NCBI GenBank assembly: GCA_037176905.1 | Contig: JBBBWG010029976.1 | Coordinates: 62,295 to 126,294, forward strand | Length of the DNA: 64,000 nucleotides | DNA from: Azolla pinnata | Lineage: Eukaryota > Streptophyta > Polypodiopsida > Salviniales > Salviniaceae | Direction: 5' to 3' | Shown: positions 12,301-24,809 of the stretch, piece by piece | How the letters are laid out: each line of letters starts with the position of its first letter | Numbering within the stretch: position 1 is the first letter of the stretch | Made by a program: the position numbers and the translations under genes | The notes under the pieces: model-generated | Told to the model about the DNA's origin: nothing | Seen by the model: the letters and a program-made list of their open reading frames with translations, nothing else | Database searches by the model: none

Positions 12301-15300
12301 CTTCTTTAACACTGACCATCGCTGCAAATAAAGCTTTATTTAATAACCAGAGAAATAGAGACAAAATATGGCAATCACTCTATAAAATCAAAGCACAGAA
12401 CATCTCATTCCGGTATCAGAAACAACTTTAACAACTAAAGAATGAAGCTAAATGAGTGTTGTGACATGCAGATTATCAAAGTTTACCAACATGGTTTAGC
12501 ACTATTTAGAGAGGACTTCTTTGCTGAGAGTCTTACACTACCAGGATGCACATAGTCAGATAGCTTTCACAGATCTATACCCCAGAGAAAGTCGAAATCC
12601 TTGAAACTTACAACCTTGAAATTGACTAGCAAAGATCAAAGTGAAGTGACGAAAGCTAGAGTTTTTGCTCATTGTTGTAAGAATCGCTCAAGCCAGCCTT
12701 GAACCCTAATATGTACATCCCATGGCATTAGAGAACCCCAGCTTGTCACATTGGATTTTGATATTAGGTGAGCCATAATGAATATTTTCAGACAACAGAG
12801 GTTTTGGTTCCAGATGTGTGGTGATTACTCATGGTTGTATATTAAGCCTTTGGCTCTATGAGGCTAGACTACGAAGACATCTCTATTTTGTTTTCTTCTC
12901 TTATTTCCTTTCATGATTGGGTATTGAGACTTTACAGGAATTGTTGCAATCTTTATCAGATTTCGTTCATCATTGGATATGTTTATAGAGATCAATATAT
13001 CTTCTTCCTTACGTTCCTGTTACTTGAGAGGGATGATGCCACAAAGAAAAAGAAACCCCAATTAAGAATTTAATCTGGCACAAGTACTTTTTGAGTTTTT
13101 ACAAATGGGAAAGGGACTCTGAATCTTCCTAAGTATCTATTTGGTTAGTCTACCCTCTATACATATGCAAAAGAATAAAGAAATTACACATGAAACACAA
13201 TCTCAAGAATGAGGTATTTAACGCCAATCAGGCTTTGCCAGCATAATATTAATGATAGAAAATGATGCATTAAAAAGCTCATGTAGCATATGCATTTCCC
13301 ACAACATTGTAGTATAGCGTCCAAATACCACTTTAATCACTTGAAAGGGAATGTGGATGTCATTTGGATATCTTATGCATGCGTGTTGAACAATGAGGAT
13401 AACACTTTTTTCCTTGTCACAATCAACTAAAAATAGAGATATGTTACGAGGTCAACCAGCAATCTCAGGTGGCCATGTCAAAGATTATGCCTTCCAAAAG
13501 CTCCCATTCCTTTCACAAATACATAGATAAAAAAAATTTCATTTGAACGTCTTTGATACGACATTAATACATACTCCATACCTGCTGTAGCAGCAGCTTC
13601 CAGTTCGAAAAATGCTGCCACTGCTGCACTTCGAGATATATCTATGTCAGAAAGCAGTTTTCCTAACCAATCTATCAAGGCAAGTCTTCTCTGTAAACAA
13701 CATTCATCAAATATATAATTTGACTTTGATATTCTGATTTATATCCAGACTAAGAAATAGGTAATTAGACTACCTCTTCAAGGGAAACCTGATTTGCTTT
13801 CATCCACAATGTAGAATTCTTCGGAGGTGTCATCGGCAACATTTTCTTTGGAAATGCACGTTTTAACTGAAAATTCAATCATGAGAACAGTGATACTGTA
13901 GATCGTTAGGCTGTGTTTTGAAAGGTTTATTTTTGCTGATGAAGAACATCATGGAATGAATGCAATTTTCAGAAAAGCTTCCATTTCTCTCCAAAAGGAC
14001 TTCAAATTCCTAACTAATTTTGGCATAAGCAAGGCAGAGTTTATGGAGAAATACCGATGCATGCAGCTTCAAAAAATCACTAAAGCGTCTGAGAACCTTG
14101 CGCATTGTGCTAACACCTTGTGGAGATTGTATCCCAATATGCACTCTATAAAACTGAATCATAAAACAATAGCATATGAAATAGTGAGATTCTTGTCAAT
14201 AATATTAACATCTGTCAAATAAGTAGCGTTTCTTGTGGAATGATGTATGTTGTAAAGGTGTAAAATATAAAATTAAGTATCATTTCGAATAGAGAGCATC
14301 TGTTATGTTTAAATTCCATTGAAAAGATAAATAGTCAAACAAATTTGAATAAAATATGCATAAAAAGAACTTCAGCGCAAGTAATAATCATCTTCCCGAA
14401 CCTCAGACAGTTCTAACACTGAGCTGAGATAATGTTACTACAGAAAGCAATTCTCGTCCTGAAAAACATGAAACTACCGATAATGATACATTCCTGGATT
14501 TTTTTCTTTTCTTTTCATTTTTCTCCTCGCCCCAATATGTCAATGCTTTTGCCACTTTGATGCAGTTAGATTTAGCAGCCATACAGAGTACATACTGAAC
14601 CTGATGGATCTGCATGCATGATTTTGACATATGGGTTTTAGTTTTTTTTTTGTAAAACGTTGTTATGAAGTCCTCAAAAGGTTACAAATGGAATTCTTAA
14701 CCAACGTATTAACACTTAAGGAGTAGACTGTTAAAGTACCGCAAGTGTGTATCAATTTACAAAAGACAACTAAAAAATAGTTGTGCAGTTCCATAGACGA
14801 ACCCAAGGCAAGGCAAGGGCTTCCAATGTCAATATTTTTATTCTTTCTTTACGCGTCCATCTGATCATCTTTCAACTGGCGCTTCTCAAAAGAACTTTAT
14901 GCTGCAGCTAAAGGTCTAATCTCAATTATATTATCTCACTTGGTGCTTACTCTTGCTCCATGAAGTAAAAACCAGGGTGGAAATTTGAATGCCCCATTAT
15001 GTGATGTTCATAAAGTCTTCTGAATCAAATGTACTATCAGAAATGGTAGCCTTTCTAGATCATTATTTTTCCTTTCATGTTTTTTAATAGAGTCATTGAT
15101 AAAAACAACTTCAAATTTTCCGCTAAGTTACTAGACTCCTAATACCTTGGCCGTCAGCTTATCCGTTGTGGAACTCTGAGCAACTTCGGAATAAAGAAAC
15201 TATCCTGAACTTTTGAAAACCAGTTTCTTGCTTATGATTTAGCATTGCAATTTAGATGAACCAACTGATTTTTTTCATCATCCTATCCATGCTTCCAAAG

Positions 15301-16225
15301 ATTTCTGTTTTATCAAATGACACTGCAAAGATTCTTGTGATAGATCCGACAAATTAAAATATGCAAGGGAAAAGACCAATATTCATTGATATTAATTCTA
15401 AGCCTTTCTTTCAAGCATATGATCATGACTTGGGTGAACTAACTAACTCATCGATGGACCTTGAAACTGTACATTTTTATTGAAATCGGGATCTGTGGCA
15501 AAATCATCATCACTCACTCAAATGACCTGCAGTCAACACTACATATATAGCAGATGAAGTATCAAAACTTTAAGTTATATCTTGAATTGGAATTCACTAA
15601 ACCTGGAGACTGATTTCCTCACCATCGTCAACATGGATCCCAAGTTGTATAATCGAAGGAAACAAAATATGCGTTGAAGTATGAGATCGTGATATACAGG
15701 CAACTCGCTGACAAAACTTCATCATCGGATCATTGTCATCGTATTCACAGTTAATCATCACATATCACACGAGAACCGGAGCTTTGAGAAGGATGGTAAC
15801 CAACCACGATGGGACTGGCAAGGTTGGAAGAATCAGCAGCCTTAGCATCGGAGAGCGTAGTCCACGAAGGGATCATGATACAGTAGCTCCATCCAGTCCG
15901 CGGATCATGCGGCCAAACAGATTGCGGTCCAATCTATGGGGCAGGGAGAGAACAAGCAAGGAACAGAAAACGGGTGAGCAACGGGTTGAATCGATCGGGT
16001 CATCAAATAGCATCCGAGACAAAAACGTAAAGGAACGAAGATAAAGCAGGGAGACGAAGAAGAAAGCGGGAAAGAGGCAAAGACAAGAAGAAGAAGAAGA
16101 AGAAGAAGAAATATGAAGGAAAAGGGACGACTTACCCAATGAGATGGAGGGGGGCTATAGTCCATGCCCAGGGGCAGAGGGGAGGTTCCATCGTGGCGAT
16201 GGCGGGGCGAGCTTCTGCTCGCCAT
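9392..16225 (-). CDS. EREX: EREX-like PX-domain coiled-coil endosomal Rab effector
   Basis: Eleven exons (minus strand): 16225-16136, 15933-15805, 14153-14055, 13866-13774, 13690-13582, 12321-12179, 12105-11635, 11542-11378, 11281-11039, 10173-9955, 9697-9392. Joined length is 2067 nt, or 688 aa, with every phase matching. The plant family EREX binds canonical RAB5 and PI3P on endosomes and acts in vacuolar protein transport. The N-terminus has the family hallmarks [28 protein letters not shown] and IPSW. The PX domain (about residues 48-160) contains [11 protein letters not shown], the basic motif [10 protein letters not shown] and the [15 protein letters not shown] helix. A Ser-rich linker follows to about residue 340, then a long coiled coil ([18 protein letters not shown] onward). 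The start follows family N-termini. Introns 2 (1651 bp) and 5 (1260 bp) are large. A 1-kb minisatellite lies just upstream. Confidence 0.92.
16086..16110. repeat. (GAA)n microsatellite in first intron of EREX-like gene
   Basis: About eight GAA units directly downstream (in gene sense) of the exon 1 donor at 16135. In gene orientation the run reads TTC, so it lies near the start of intron 1. Confidence 0.85.
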
Positions 16226-16429
16226 ATCCCGGCAGGCGGCAGCGGCAGCAGCAAAAACGCAGAGAGGAAATGGATCTCGCAGCGCGATGTCTTTCGTTGT
16301 TTCTTTTGTTCATTCTCTTCTTCATTTTCCCTTTTTTTTTAAAAAAAAATTTAATCTATATTTTACCTGCGGGTGAAAACAAAAAAACACAGAAAATTAT
16401 AAAATAAACAAAATGGAATCTATCACATA

Positions 16430-17400
16430 TTGCCGGTATGTGCATGCATGCGTATGTGTGCATGCATGCATATGTGCGCATGTGTGTGCGCGTATGTGCT
16501 TGCAAGTATGTAATTTCATATGCATGCATGTGTGTGCATGTATGTGCGCGTATGTGCTTGCAAGTATGTAACTTCATATGCATGCATGCGTGTGCATGCA
16601 TGTGCGCGTATGTGCTTGCAAGTATGTAATTTCATATGCATGCATGTGCATGTATGTGCGCGTATGTGCTTGCAAGTATGTAATTTCATATGCATGCATG
16701 TGTGTGCATGCATGCATGCGCACGTATGTGCTTGCAAGTATGTAATTTCATATGCATGCATATGTGTGCATGCATGCGTGTGCATGTATGTGCGCGTATG
16801 TGCTTGCAAGTATGTAATTTCATATGCATGCATATGTGTGCATGCATGCGTGTGCATGTATGTGCGCGTATGTGCTTGCACGCATGTAATTTCATATGCA
16901 TGCATGTGCACGTATGTGCGCGTATGTGCTTGCAAGTATGTAATTTCATATGCATGCATATGTGTGCATGCATGCATGTGCACGCATGTGCGCGTATGTG
17001 CTTGCAAGTATGTAATTTCATATGCATGCATGCATGTGCATGTATGTGCGCGTATGTGCTTGCAAGTATGTAATTTCATATGCATGCATGTGCACGTATG
17101 TGCGCGTATGTGCTTGCAAGTATGTAATTTCATATGCATGCGTGTGTGTGCATGTATGTGCGCATATGTGCTTGCAAGTATGTATTTTCATTTGCATGCA
17201 TGTGTGTGCGCGTTTGCAAGTATGCAGTCATATGCATGCATGCGTTTGTATGTACATAGGTGTGTATGTGTGCATGCCCATGTATATGTATGTATGTGTG
17301 CCTGCATGTGTGTATACTCGTATGGTGTGTGTGCATTCATGGCATGCATGTTGTGCCTCAATATGTGTATGTATGTGCATGTGTGCATGCATTATTCGTG
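16430..17400. repeat. Minisatellite, ~13 units of 54-72 bp, TGCATG/CGCGTATG rich
   Basis: A core containing CTTGCAAGTATGTAATTTCA recurs about 13 times between roughly 16499 and 17220. Spacing alternates among about 54, 58, 61 and 72 bp, because the linkers of TGCATG, TGTG and CGCGTA words vary. The linkers are almost strictly alternating purine/pyrimidine and full of self-complementary words (TGCATGCA, GCGCGT). From about 17225 to 17400 the array degrades to TGTATG words. Long open frames on both strands (up to 329 codons, Cys/Met/His rich) are by-products of the repeat. The array begins about 200 bp upstream of the EREX-like start codon. Confidence 0.9.
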
Positions 17401-20400
17401 TGTTTTTTCGCAAGTAATATGGCCTTTCTGTGCGTCTCGATGTTCTGCGATTGCCAGGCTTTGTACCATATTAAGGGAAAAAACGAAACAAATTGAGTCA
17501 TTGATCTAATCGCAATGATGTGTGTGATAATTCAATAGCGATTCCCATGATTGGAAGGAAACAAGTGTGTCTTGTAGTTTGAGAACGCCGTGAACATCAA
17601 ATGTTGATATATGAGTCGAATATCGAAGCTCCACTTTGGGACTTAGAGAGTGGATATCAGTACTCGGGGGGCATCTGCCAAACGGTTTTTTATGAAGCCC
17701 ACTAGTCCCGGTTTGTCCTTGTTTTCACAACAAACATGAAAGAGGTTAATGCAAGATGTTATTGGTCCAACCAAAACAACAGAAGTGAAAAAAATAGTGA
17801 AAAAAAAACAACCAAAACAACATAAGTGAAGCAAAGCCAACCATGGTGGGATACATATTTAGCGACAATGTGTTTTTAAATCAAGGTTTTCTATAACCCC
17901 CAAGACTCTGAGTACTCTGGTAGTGGCACAGATGGACTCTCATGGTTGCGTGTGACATGTTGAATACGAGGACCATGCTCGTGTTTCTTCTATTCGGAGG
18001 ATCTCGACTAGCTCAGCGGGGACTAGAATTAGTCGGTTCAACATCAGTGTTAACGACTTAATCCCAGCCAAAGAGCCACACACATGAGAAAAAAAGCAGA
18101 TATCGCAAGGTGTTGTAAAGTTTCGATGATTAAGCCCTGTTGTAGCAGTTGAACTCGGCTAGGAGATTCTGGCAAAAAAGGCCAGCGATGAGCAGACACT
18201 CGAGCTGTGCAGCGACAACAGCCGTCGATTCTTCATCGAGGCGATCCGAGCAATTCAGAACAACTGCCTGAGGAAGTCGCACCATCGAAAACCCTCGAAC
18301 AGCTCGTAATAAACCCCGCGAACAACGGATCGTTCGAGCTCGGAGATCACCATCGCCCTGCAATAACAACCTTCAGGCTCGGACCGACTTTCCGCACAAA
18401 GCGAGCCAAAAGCCAGATCGAATCTCGATCTAAATCGAACCCGAATCCATCGACAAAGCTCTGGGCCCAAAAAACTATGGTTTCAGGAATCCATCGACAA
18501 AGTTCCGGGCCTGAATCCAAGCCAAAAATGTTGTGTTTTTTCAAACACAAAACCATCAAGGTTTTTACCGAACCATAAGGTTCGGTTTTTGGTTCGGAAC
18601 CTGCCGAACCAAGACGGTCCCCGAGCCTAGGCCCATTCCGCAGGGCGAGCGATGGTGATTTCGAAGATGAACGAACGTTCGATCGGACTGATCAGAAATG
18701 AAGGCTCGAAGCAGAACCTCTGATCTGCAGTGCCGCTGTTCCTGACGGTCGACCTCATCCCCTCCCCCGCGTCTTGCAAAGGTAAGCTTCTTCCGCCACT
18801 GTGTGTCATGGCCTTTCGGGGCTTCCATCCCATTTTTCCTATCCGGGTATTTTGCATATGATGCGCGTGCACGTAAGCTCACCCGAGCTCACACACGTAC
18901 GTACATGTTCACAAATTCGCAATCTCCTCCTCAGAGAATTTCATCCCAAGGTTTACAAGCACGGAATTGTGGCCAAGGGTTTACAAAGCACGGACTTTTG
19001 CCGCTTTCGCCGGAGAAATCTTTGACTCTAATGCGATGGAAGATCGTGTCTCAGCCCTGCAAATTCATTGAAATCGCAAACATCAGCGTTCCTTTGATTC
19101 CGCTTGCTGCTCGCGGAATCGGCCTATCCTTTTTTTTCTACGTGGGATTTCCTTAGTCACGTAACCAAGTGCAAGCGATAACACATGTCATCTAAGGATC
19201 TCTGAAGTCGACTCTACATTATCATGTGCTTCAGAATGTCTGACGATAAGCCTGCATTCTCATGTGCTTCAGAAGAGTCTGGAACATAATCTTGCAAGAA
19301 GTGGCAAGGATATTGCAAGGAGCCAAATTGCATATCTATTAAGAGGCACCGTGCTATTGCTCTCAGTTGCTTTCATCAATTGGACGTTATCAGCTCGGAT
19401 CACTCTATTACTTTGACTTTGATCATGCCCAAGTAAGTAGAAACGAAGCTTCATTGGACTTTATATTCATGTCATATTAATCATACTACTCACAAACTGG
19501 TTACCTCCACATTCTGGCAGATTTTTTTGATTGTGCAAGTTTCAATCTCGAGTATGCTTTCTTTGAAAGCCGCGATGCTTTACTCTTTATTGTGAAAATG
19601 ATCCTGGACGTCGAATGTCTCCCCGAATTTCCCCAGCCATAGAATATACCGTTTTGACATGATTCAGTGTTATTGAGTCGTAGACAATGTTTGTAGGGGA
19701 GTTATTGTGTATCATCAACAGTCGTGGTAGAACCATTTGTTCAGACCTGAGAGAGGTTGACAGATGCCAGCAATTCGGATCCACTTATAGTTCGTTTTCT
19801 GAGTTCTTAAAGTCACATACGTCAGTATGGAAGAAGTTGGCCATCTGCTCGGTGCATCCATGCTTTAATCTTTAAGAATGTTCATAAGATCTCCAAGCCA
19901 TGTAGCGACATGTTGAAGTAACACAATAATATTCCCTGATGATATCCCCTGAATATCAAACAACTGCAATCTGTTGGCCGATCTTGGAACTTGCATGTTT
20001 GCACATTGTCTTCAAGGGCAGCAAGGGCTGGATATCCGCTAGAAAGCTGACCATAGTCAGCTTCCCATCAGTTGAACCAGGGCTTGTGAATGATGATGTA
20101 ACGAGTGCTTTAGACACAATCATCTCAGTTTCATTGAGGTTTATCAACAAATCTGTCTCTCTAAATAAGTTTAGTGCATCTAAATGTTTTTGTGGTCCCA
20201 CTAATGGATAAAGAATCGACAATCAACATCATTAGCAGATAGTATTACTAGTATGGCTCTATCACAGAAGCATGATGCTGACCATCCCATTTCTCCATAT
20301 AGCAGACATTAGCTATATCAAACCAAGAGTTTGGGTTATAATGTACATCCTTTTGCACTCCAGTCATCGTAGACTTGAACGTTGGCTACGATTCATATAT

Positions 20401-21082
20401 CAAAATTGCCTTAAGGTGCACGCTAATGATCTTAACATATCAGAGGGCTTTACTGTTGGTAGTGATGCTTGAGGCTGTTTCCTAGGGTAGTGTGAATTCG
20501 AATATGTAACTTTGTATCTCTTTCCGAACTGAATCAAATCGAGTGGACTCAAGTAATTAGGAAAATGAGGAGATTGTATAGGTGTTGAATGGATGTAATG
20601 CTCAATTACGAGAGGGTGCCACTGAGCACCAAAGCATAATATTAAGGTCCATGGGAAACCTATATAAAGGACCCATGTGTGATGTATTTGGGAACCTTGA
20701 ATTAATCGAAACTATGTTACTAGTCCTTCTGTGTATACTCTGTATATTTGTCGTTGCCAAAACTTGTTGATTTGAATTGTGTCATCCGAGTCTCTCGGAT
20801 TGAGTACTTGTCAAATTGCATTGAGCTGTGGCTCTGCTGACTCATAGTCACTGAAGGTTCAGGACTATGGAAGAAGGAAATGATACACAATCACTATGGC
20901 TTGTATGTGATTGATACTTGTTTATTTATATTGAAGACGTAATCTTGTGCCTTTCACTCATCACTTCACCTCTTATAGGGCCTCAAATATGCAATTTATA
21001 AGCCTGGAAATGTCTGCAGAATTGGAGTTGGATAACCTCTTTTATGATATTGATTTGTGGGTTATTTCCTTTTTACTTCCAG
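17401..21082. other. Divergent intergenic region between EREX-like and FLX-RRM genes
   Basis: I see no complete gene. A consensus donor (CTTGCAAAG followed by GTAAGCTT, GT at 18781) could end a non-coding first exon of the FLX-RRM gene, whose ATG at 21083 lies directly after a splice acceptor; this would make a 2.3-kb 5' UTR intron. Around 18540-18610 there is a local cluster of GGTTCGG/CCGAACC words. Open frames at 19939-20222 on both strands match nothing I can name. Positions 20582-20830 look LTR-like (separate entry). Confidence 0.45.
20582..20830 (+). mobile_element. Possible LTR fragment of a retrotransposon (weak)
   Basis: The stretch begins TGTTGAATGG and has a TATA-like box in the word CCTATATAAAGGACCC near 20660, followed by AT-rich text, an arrangement seen in Ty1/copia LTRs. 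I could not find a matching CA end, a target-site duplication, a primer binding site or any polymerase coding remnant, so it may be a solo LTR remnant or simply AT-rich spacer. Confidence 0.25.
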
Positions 21083-24000
21083 ATGGCAGGTAAGGGACCC
21101 AGGTATCACTCTAAAGATGGCCATCATCCAAAGGATAGTCATCGTTCCAAAGATGGTTACCGTCGCGCAACCACTCCTGAACGTCCAGGGTCATTTCGTC
21201 CTTCCTCAAGTAAATTCGATCATGATGGACCAAGATCTATGTTGGGACCTCTAAGTGGTCAGGATCCCCCCATGGTAATTGAACAAAAGCTTGCTATGCA
21301 ACATGCTGAAATACAACGGCTTCTTGGTGAAAATCAGCGTCTAGCAGTGGCTCATGTGGCTCTGAGGCAAGAATTCTCAGCAGCACAACAAGAAATCATG
21401 CGAGTGCATCAAAATGGACCATTTGGTGATCCTGAGAAGGAGCAACGCTTTGCTATTACACAAGTTGCCCTGAGACAAGAACTTGCTGATGCAAAACAGG
21501 AAGTTAACAGGTTGCAGGAAGCCATAGGCACGATTCAACATGAGAAGGATGAGCATATTCAAATGACTGTTGAAAGGAGGGGTCAAATAGAGGCGGAATT
21601 AAAGGCAGCAGAGTCGCTTAAAGCTGATTTCGAGAAACTTAGATATGAGAAAGATGAGCTTGTGACCCGTGTCAATCATTTAACAGAAGATGTGAAAAAA
21701 CTGCCAGCAAAAGATCAGGAGATAGCTTCCTTGAAAAGTGAGATCGATGAGCTACGACAGAGACACCAGCAAGCTAGGTATGTTTTACATCGTTTTATGT
21801 GCTTGAGCCAAAAGTTGAAGTACGAATATATTGTATGAAACAGGATGAATTTTGAGCACCAAAAGAAGATAAATTTGGAAAGCTTAGAACAAAAGCAGGC
21901 CATGGAAAAGGACACTTTTTCAAAGGCCAGAGAATTAGACAAATTACGTGCAGAACTGATGGCCATGGAGAGGAAGCTTCATGGTGCTAATCTAGGTGTC
22001 TTTTCTTACTGCGTTTTCCATTATATTTGCATATGAGATTTGTATGATTGGCCTTCTGACTTATTTTCCGATATTATATTTGGTAGCACAAAGTAATGGC
22101 TCTGCCCCTCTACACAACAGTGGACTAAGAGCAGGTTCATTTGAGAACAACAATGGTGGACAACAGGTTTGTAATTCCCGTAGTGTTATGCCATTGACTT
22201 TTTATCCTTGGCTGTAACGATAAACTCTTATAATTTTCTGTTACTGAAGAAAATTGTTTATGTTGCTCTAGTTACGACTAACTTTATCTCGAGACAAGAA
22301 AATATCTCTCTATATATAGGGAGGCAAAGACGCCATCTTTTATCACGTGATGATAGTCTAGAAACATAAATATGTATGATAGTATTTTTTGTCATATACA
22401 CTTATATAGGCTTCTGGTTTAGAGATTCAGTTAGATCTGATGCACATATTTTTTAGTTAGTGATTTCCTTGATATTGATCCAAAGATGTTGTGATCTTCT
22501 CCTTCTTTTCTTTCATAATTTCATGTTTCACATTTCAACTCATATTCAGTTTCTCATGAGTTATGTAACTTCATTATGAAAACAATGCGCATATTTTCCC
22601 CTCTACTTGTTATGATATAGTAATGTAAGTAATTTGTAAGCCTTTGTGAAAGAAGAGAAATCACTTCAGTTAACCAGCAACCAACTTTATTTAGCTCTAT
22701 TCTCTATTATAATCTGCATAGTTCATAGCTGCTTTCTGGTTAAATGAAGTGATTTTTATCTAATATTTTAAAGCTCATTCACATTTTTGTAAATTAATCT
22801 GAAGTTCAAAATCATTTGATCATTGTTCGTTAGGATGTTCCAAAGAGCATAAAACAAAACCTGGAGCCATCAGAAAGTAAATCTAACATGGAAAGCATGA
22901 AACTTAGGACTGGTGTCGATGCATTGCAACCAGGCACATATGTTCCTCAAGATCATTTATCCTCGAATGCTCAATCAGCAGGAGAATGGATCAAACAGTC
23001 TGGACCCAATGGAAAATCATTAAATTATAATGGTACCAGTGGTGCAAGCCAGTGGAATAAACCAGCTTTAAATACTGTCTCTGATCTGCATGTATTATCA
23101 AATTATAGACAGATGCCACAGACACAAGGTCAAATAGGGCAGAATGCAGGCTCTGAGCATGCATTACTGGCAACACCTGAACGACCCCCTCTACCACTGC
23201 CACCACCACTGATACATCAGCAACAACCTTCTCAGCAGGTTCTTTCTTCACTGACAATGCCGCAATTTGCAATGCAACAACTTGGACAACATTCACTGAC
23301 AAGTTATGGTGTGTAAAGTTCCTCGTACTTGTTCAAGTTAACTGATATAATTAGGCATCGAGAGGTCTAGCAGCAAAGGCATCTTGGGATTAATAGGTGA
23401 TTGTCCTTTCTATTATTTTCTAACGTATCCTTCCCCCTTTCCATATGAAAAGGGAGTTCCTTTAATTATTATGATTTTTTATTCTTCATCAGTTTGATAG
23501 AATCAACATCACAGAACGGAAGTTTTCTTTTGTATGAAAACAGTTTTCTGAGTAGGAATGCAAAGGCATGAGCTTTTTTCTTAGAGATTGGCAAAGTTGC
23601 ACAACTATCAAACCTATCCGTAACTTTTAGTTAGGAAAATGAAAGAGTAGAAGAGGAAGAGGGAAAGGAAGGGTGCCTTCCACATTGTCATGATTTAATT
23701 TTCATTCAGCATTATTGGATTTTCTCTGTGGAAGGAACTTAATAGTCAGTTAGTAAAGCTTATCTTCAGTTTTTGTGGTGTCAGGCACTATGGCTCCACC
23801 TGACCAGAACTCAAAAGAACAGTTTGATTTGGAAGAATTAGATTCATATTTGTATTTATTGATATCGACTGTGTTGCCTCACTATGAGAAATTATATTAA
23901 AACAATAGCCAAGGGTATAAATAAAAGAAGTGCCAGAATTGTACATTAATGTTTCATTAATCAGCTTTGATATAATTGATATCTCTTCTTCACAGGTGTC

Positions 24001-24809
24001 AACCTTTTGGTACTCGGATTATCAGAAGGGATTACCGATCGTGATTTAGCTAACTTGTTTCACCCTTATGGAAGCATTCTATATGCAAAAGTAACGATGG
24101 ACGCTAAGTCTGGACCTGCTGAATACTATGGTAATATATTGTCTTTCGCAATATTTACTTTTCTTGAACCATAAGAGGATTCCTAGTTTTTCCTAATTGC
24201 AGGTTTTCATTTAACTTCAGTTTATTGATAGGAAACTATACTAAACTGTAGAATTTCCATTCCTACCATTTTCATTGACCACTCTCCCTACTCATTGTGT
24301 GAAATTTGTGGGTACGTCTAGATCTCCTTGCAGAACCAAAAGTAGGCCCTACGTCTAGATCTCATAGTCACAATATGGCATCAACTACTTGAATAGATCG
24401 TCTGGTATAATCTAAGTATCACATGTCAAAAATATCTTTAGGCACTCTCAGAGATTCAGGTGAAGTTCTTGCTATGGATGCTGTATATCCTATGATGAAA
24501 TTATAAAGATTAAATATGTTGTTTTAGTGGGACCTTAAGATTCTTGATTGTTTGGATGTTTGTTTACATGCAGGAGTTGTTACTATGGAAAACCAGCAAA
24601 TTGCAGAAGCTGCAGCAAATGCCGTCAACGGGATGTTCATCCTCGGAAAGCAAATCAAAGTGGAGGTACAGATAAAAGAGCAATCTACCCCCTCTCAAAA
24701 GGGATATCCGCAATACGCAATGCAACAAGGCATGATGCAAGGAATAGGTCCTGGAAGGTGGCAGCAGCGCCCTGCATCAGCTGCTGGCGGTGGCCGATGG
24801 CCTTACTAG
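21083..24809 (+). CDS. FLX-like coiled-coil protein with C-terminal RRM domain
   Basis: Six coding exons: 21083-21777, 21844-21995, 22087-22166, 22834-23308, 23996-24130, 24574-24809. Joined length is 1773 nt, or 590 aa, all phases matching. Residues 1-60 are a basic low-complexity head (MAGKGPRYHSKDGHHPKD). Residues 70-300 are a coiled coil with FLX-family words (EIQRLLGENQRLAVAHVALR, KARELDKLRAELMAMERKL); FLX proteins act with FRIGIDA in flowering-gene activation. A Pro/Gln-rich linker (residues 300-467) follows, then an RRM (about 469-545: LLVLGLSEGITDRDLANLF, YYGVVTMENQQIAEAAANAV) and a Gly/Gln tail. RNP2 and RNP1 lack most usual aromatic residues. The ATG sits directly after a TTCCAG acceptor, so a 5' UTR intron is likely. 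The known FLX proteins I recall have no RRM. The gene ends tail-to-tail with the GAUT gene. Confidence 0.85.

Noticed and set aside
13956-14222. 88-codon plus-strand frame
   Set aside because: It overlaps the real minus-strand EREX-like exon 14153-14055, which carries the PX motif [10 protein letters not shown].
16520-17509. 329-codon Cys/Met/His-rich open frame (and mates on the other strand), resembling a cysteine-rich peptide
   Set aside because: It lies wholly in the TGCATG/TATG minisatellite. Both strands are open simply because the repeat words contain no stops. There is no splice or start context and no conserved domain.
19939-20222. Small gene or transposon coding remnant with frames on both strands
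   Set aside because: Neither product resembles a known family, no splice or polymerase motif is visible, and the frames are short.
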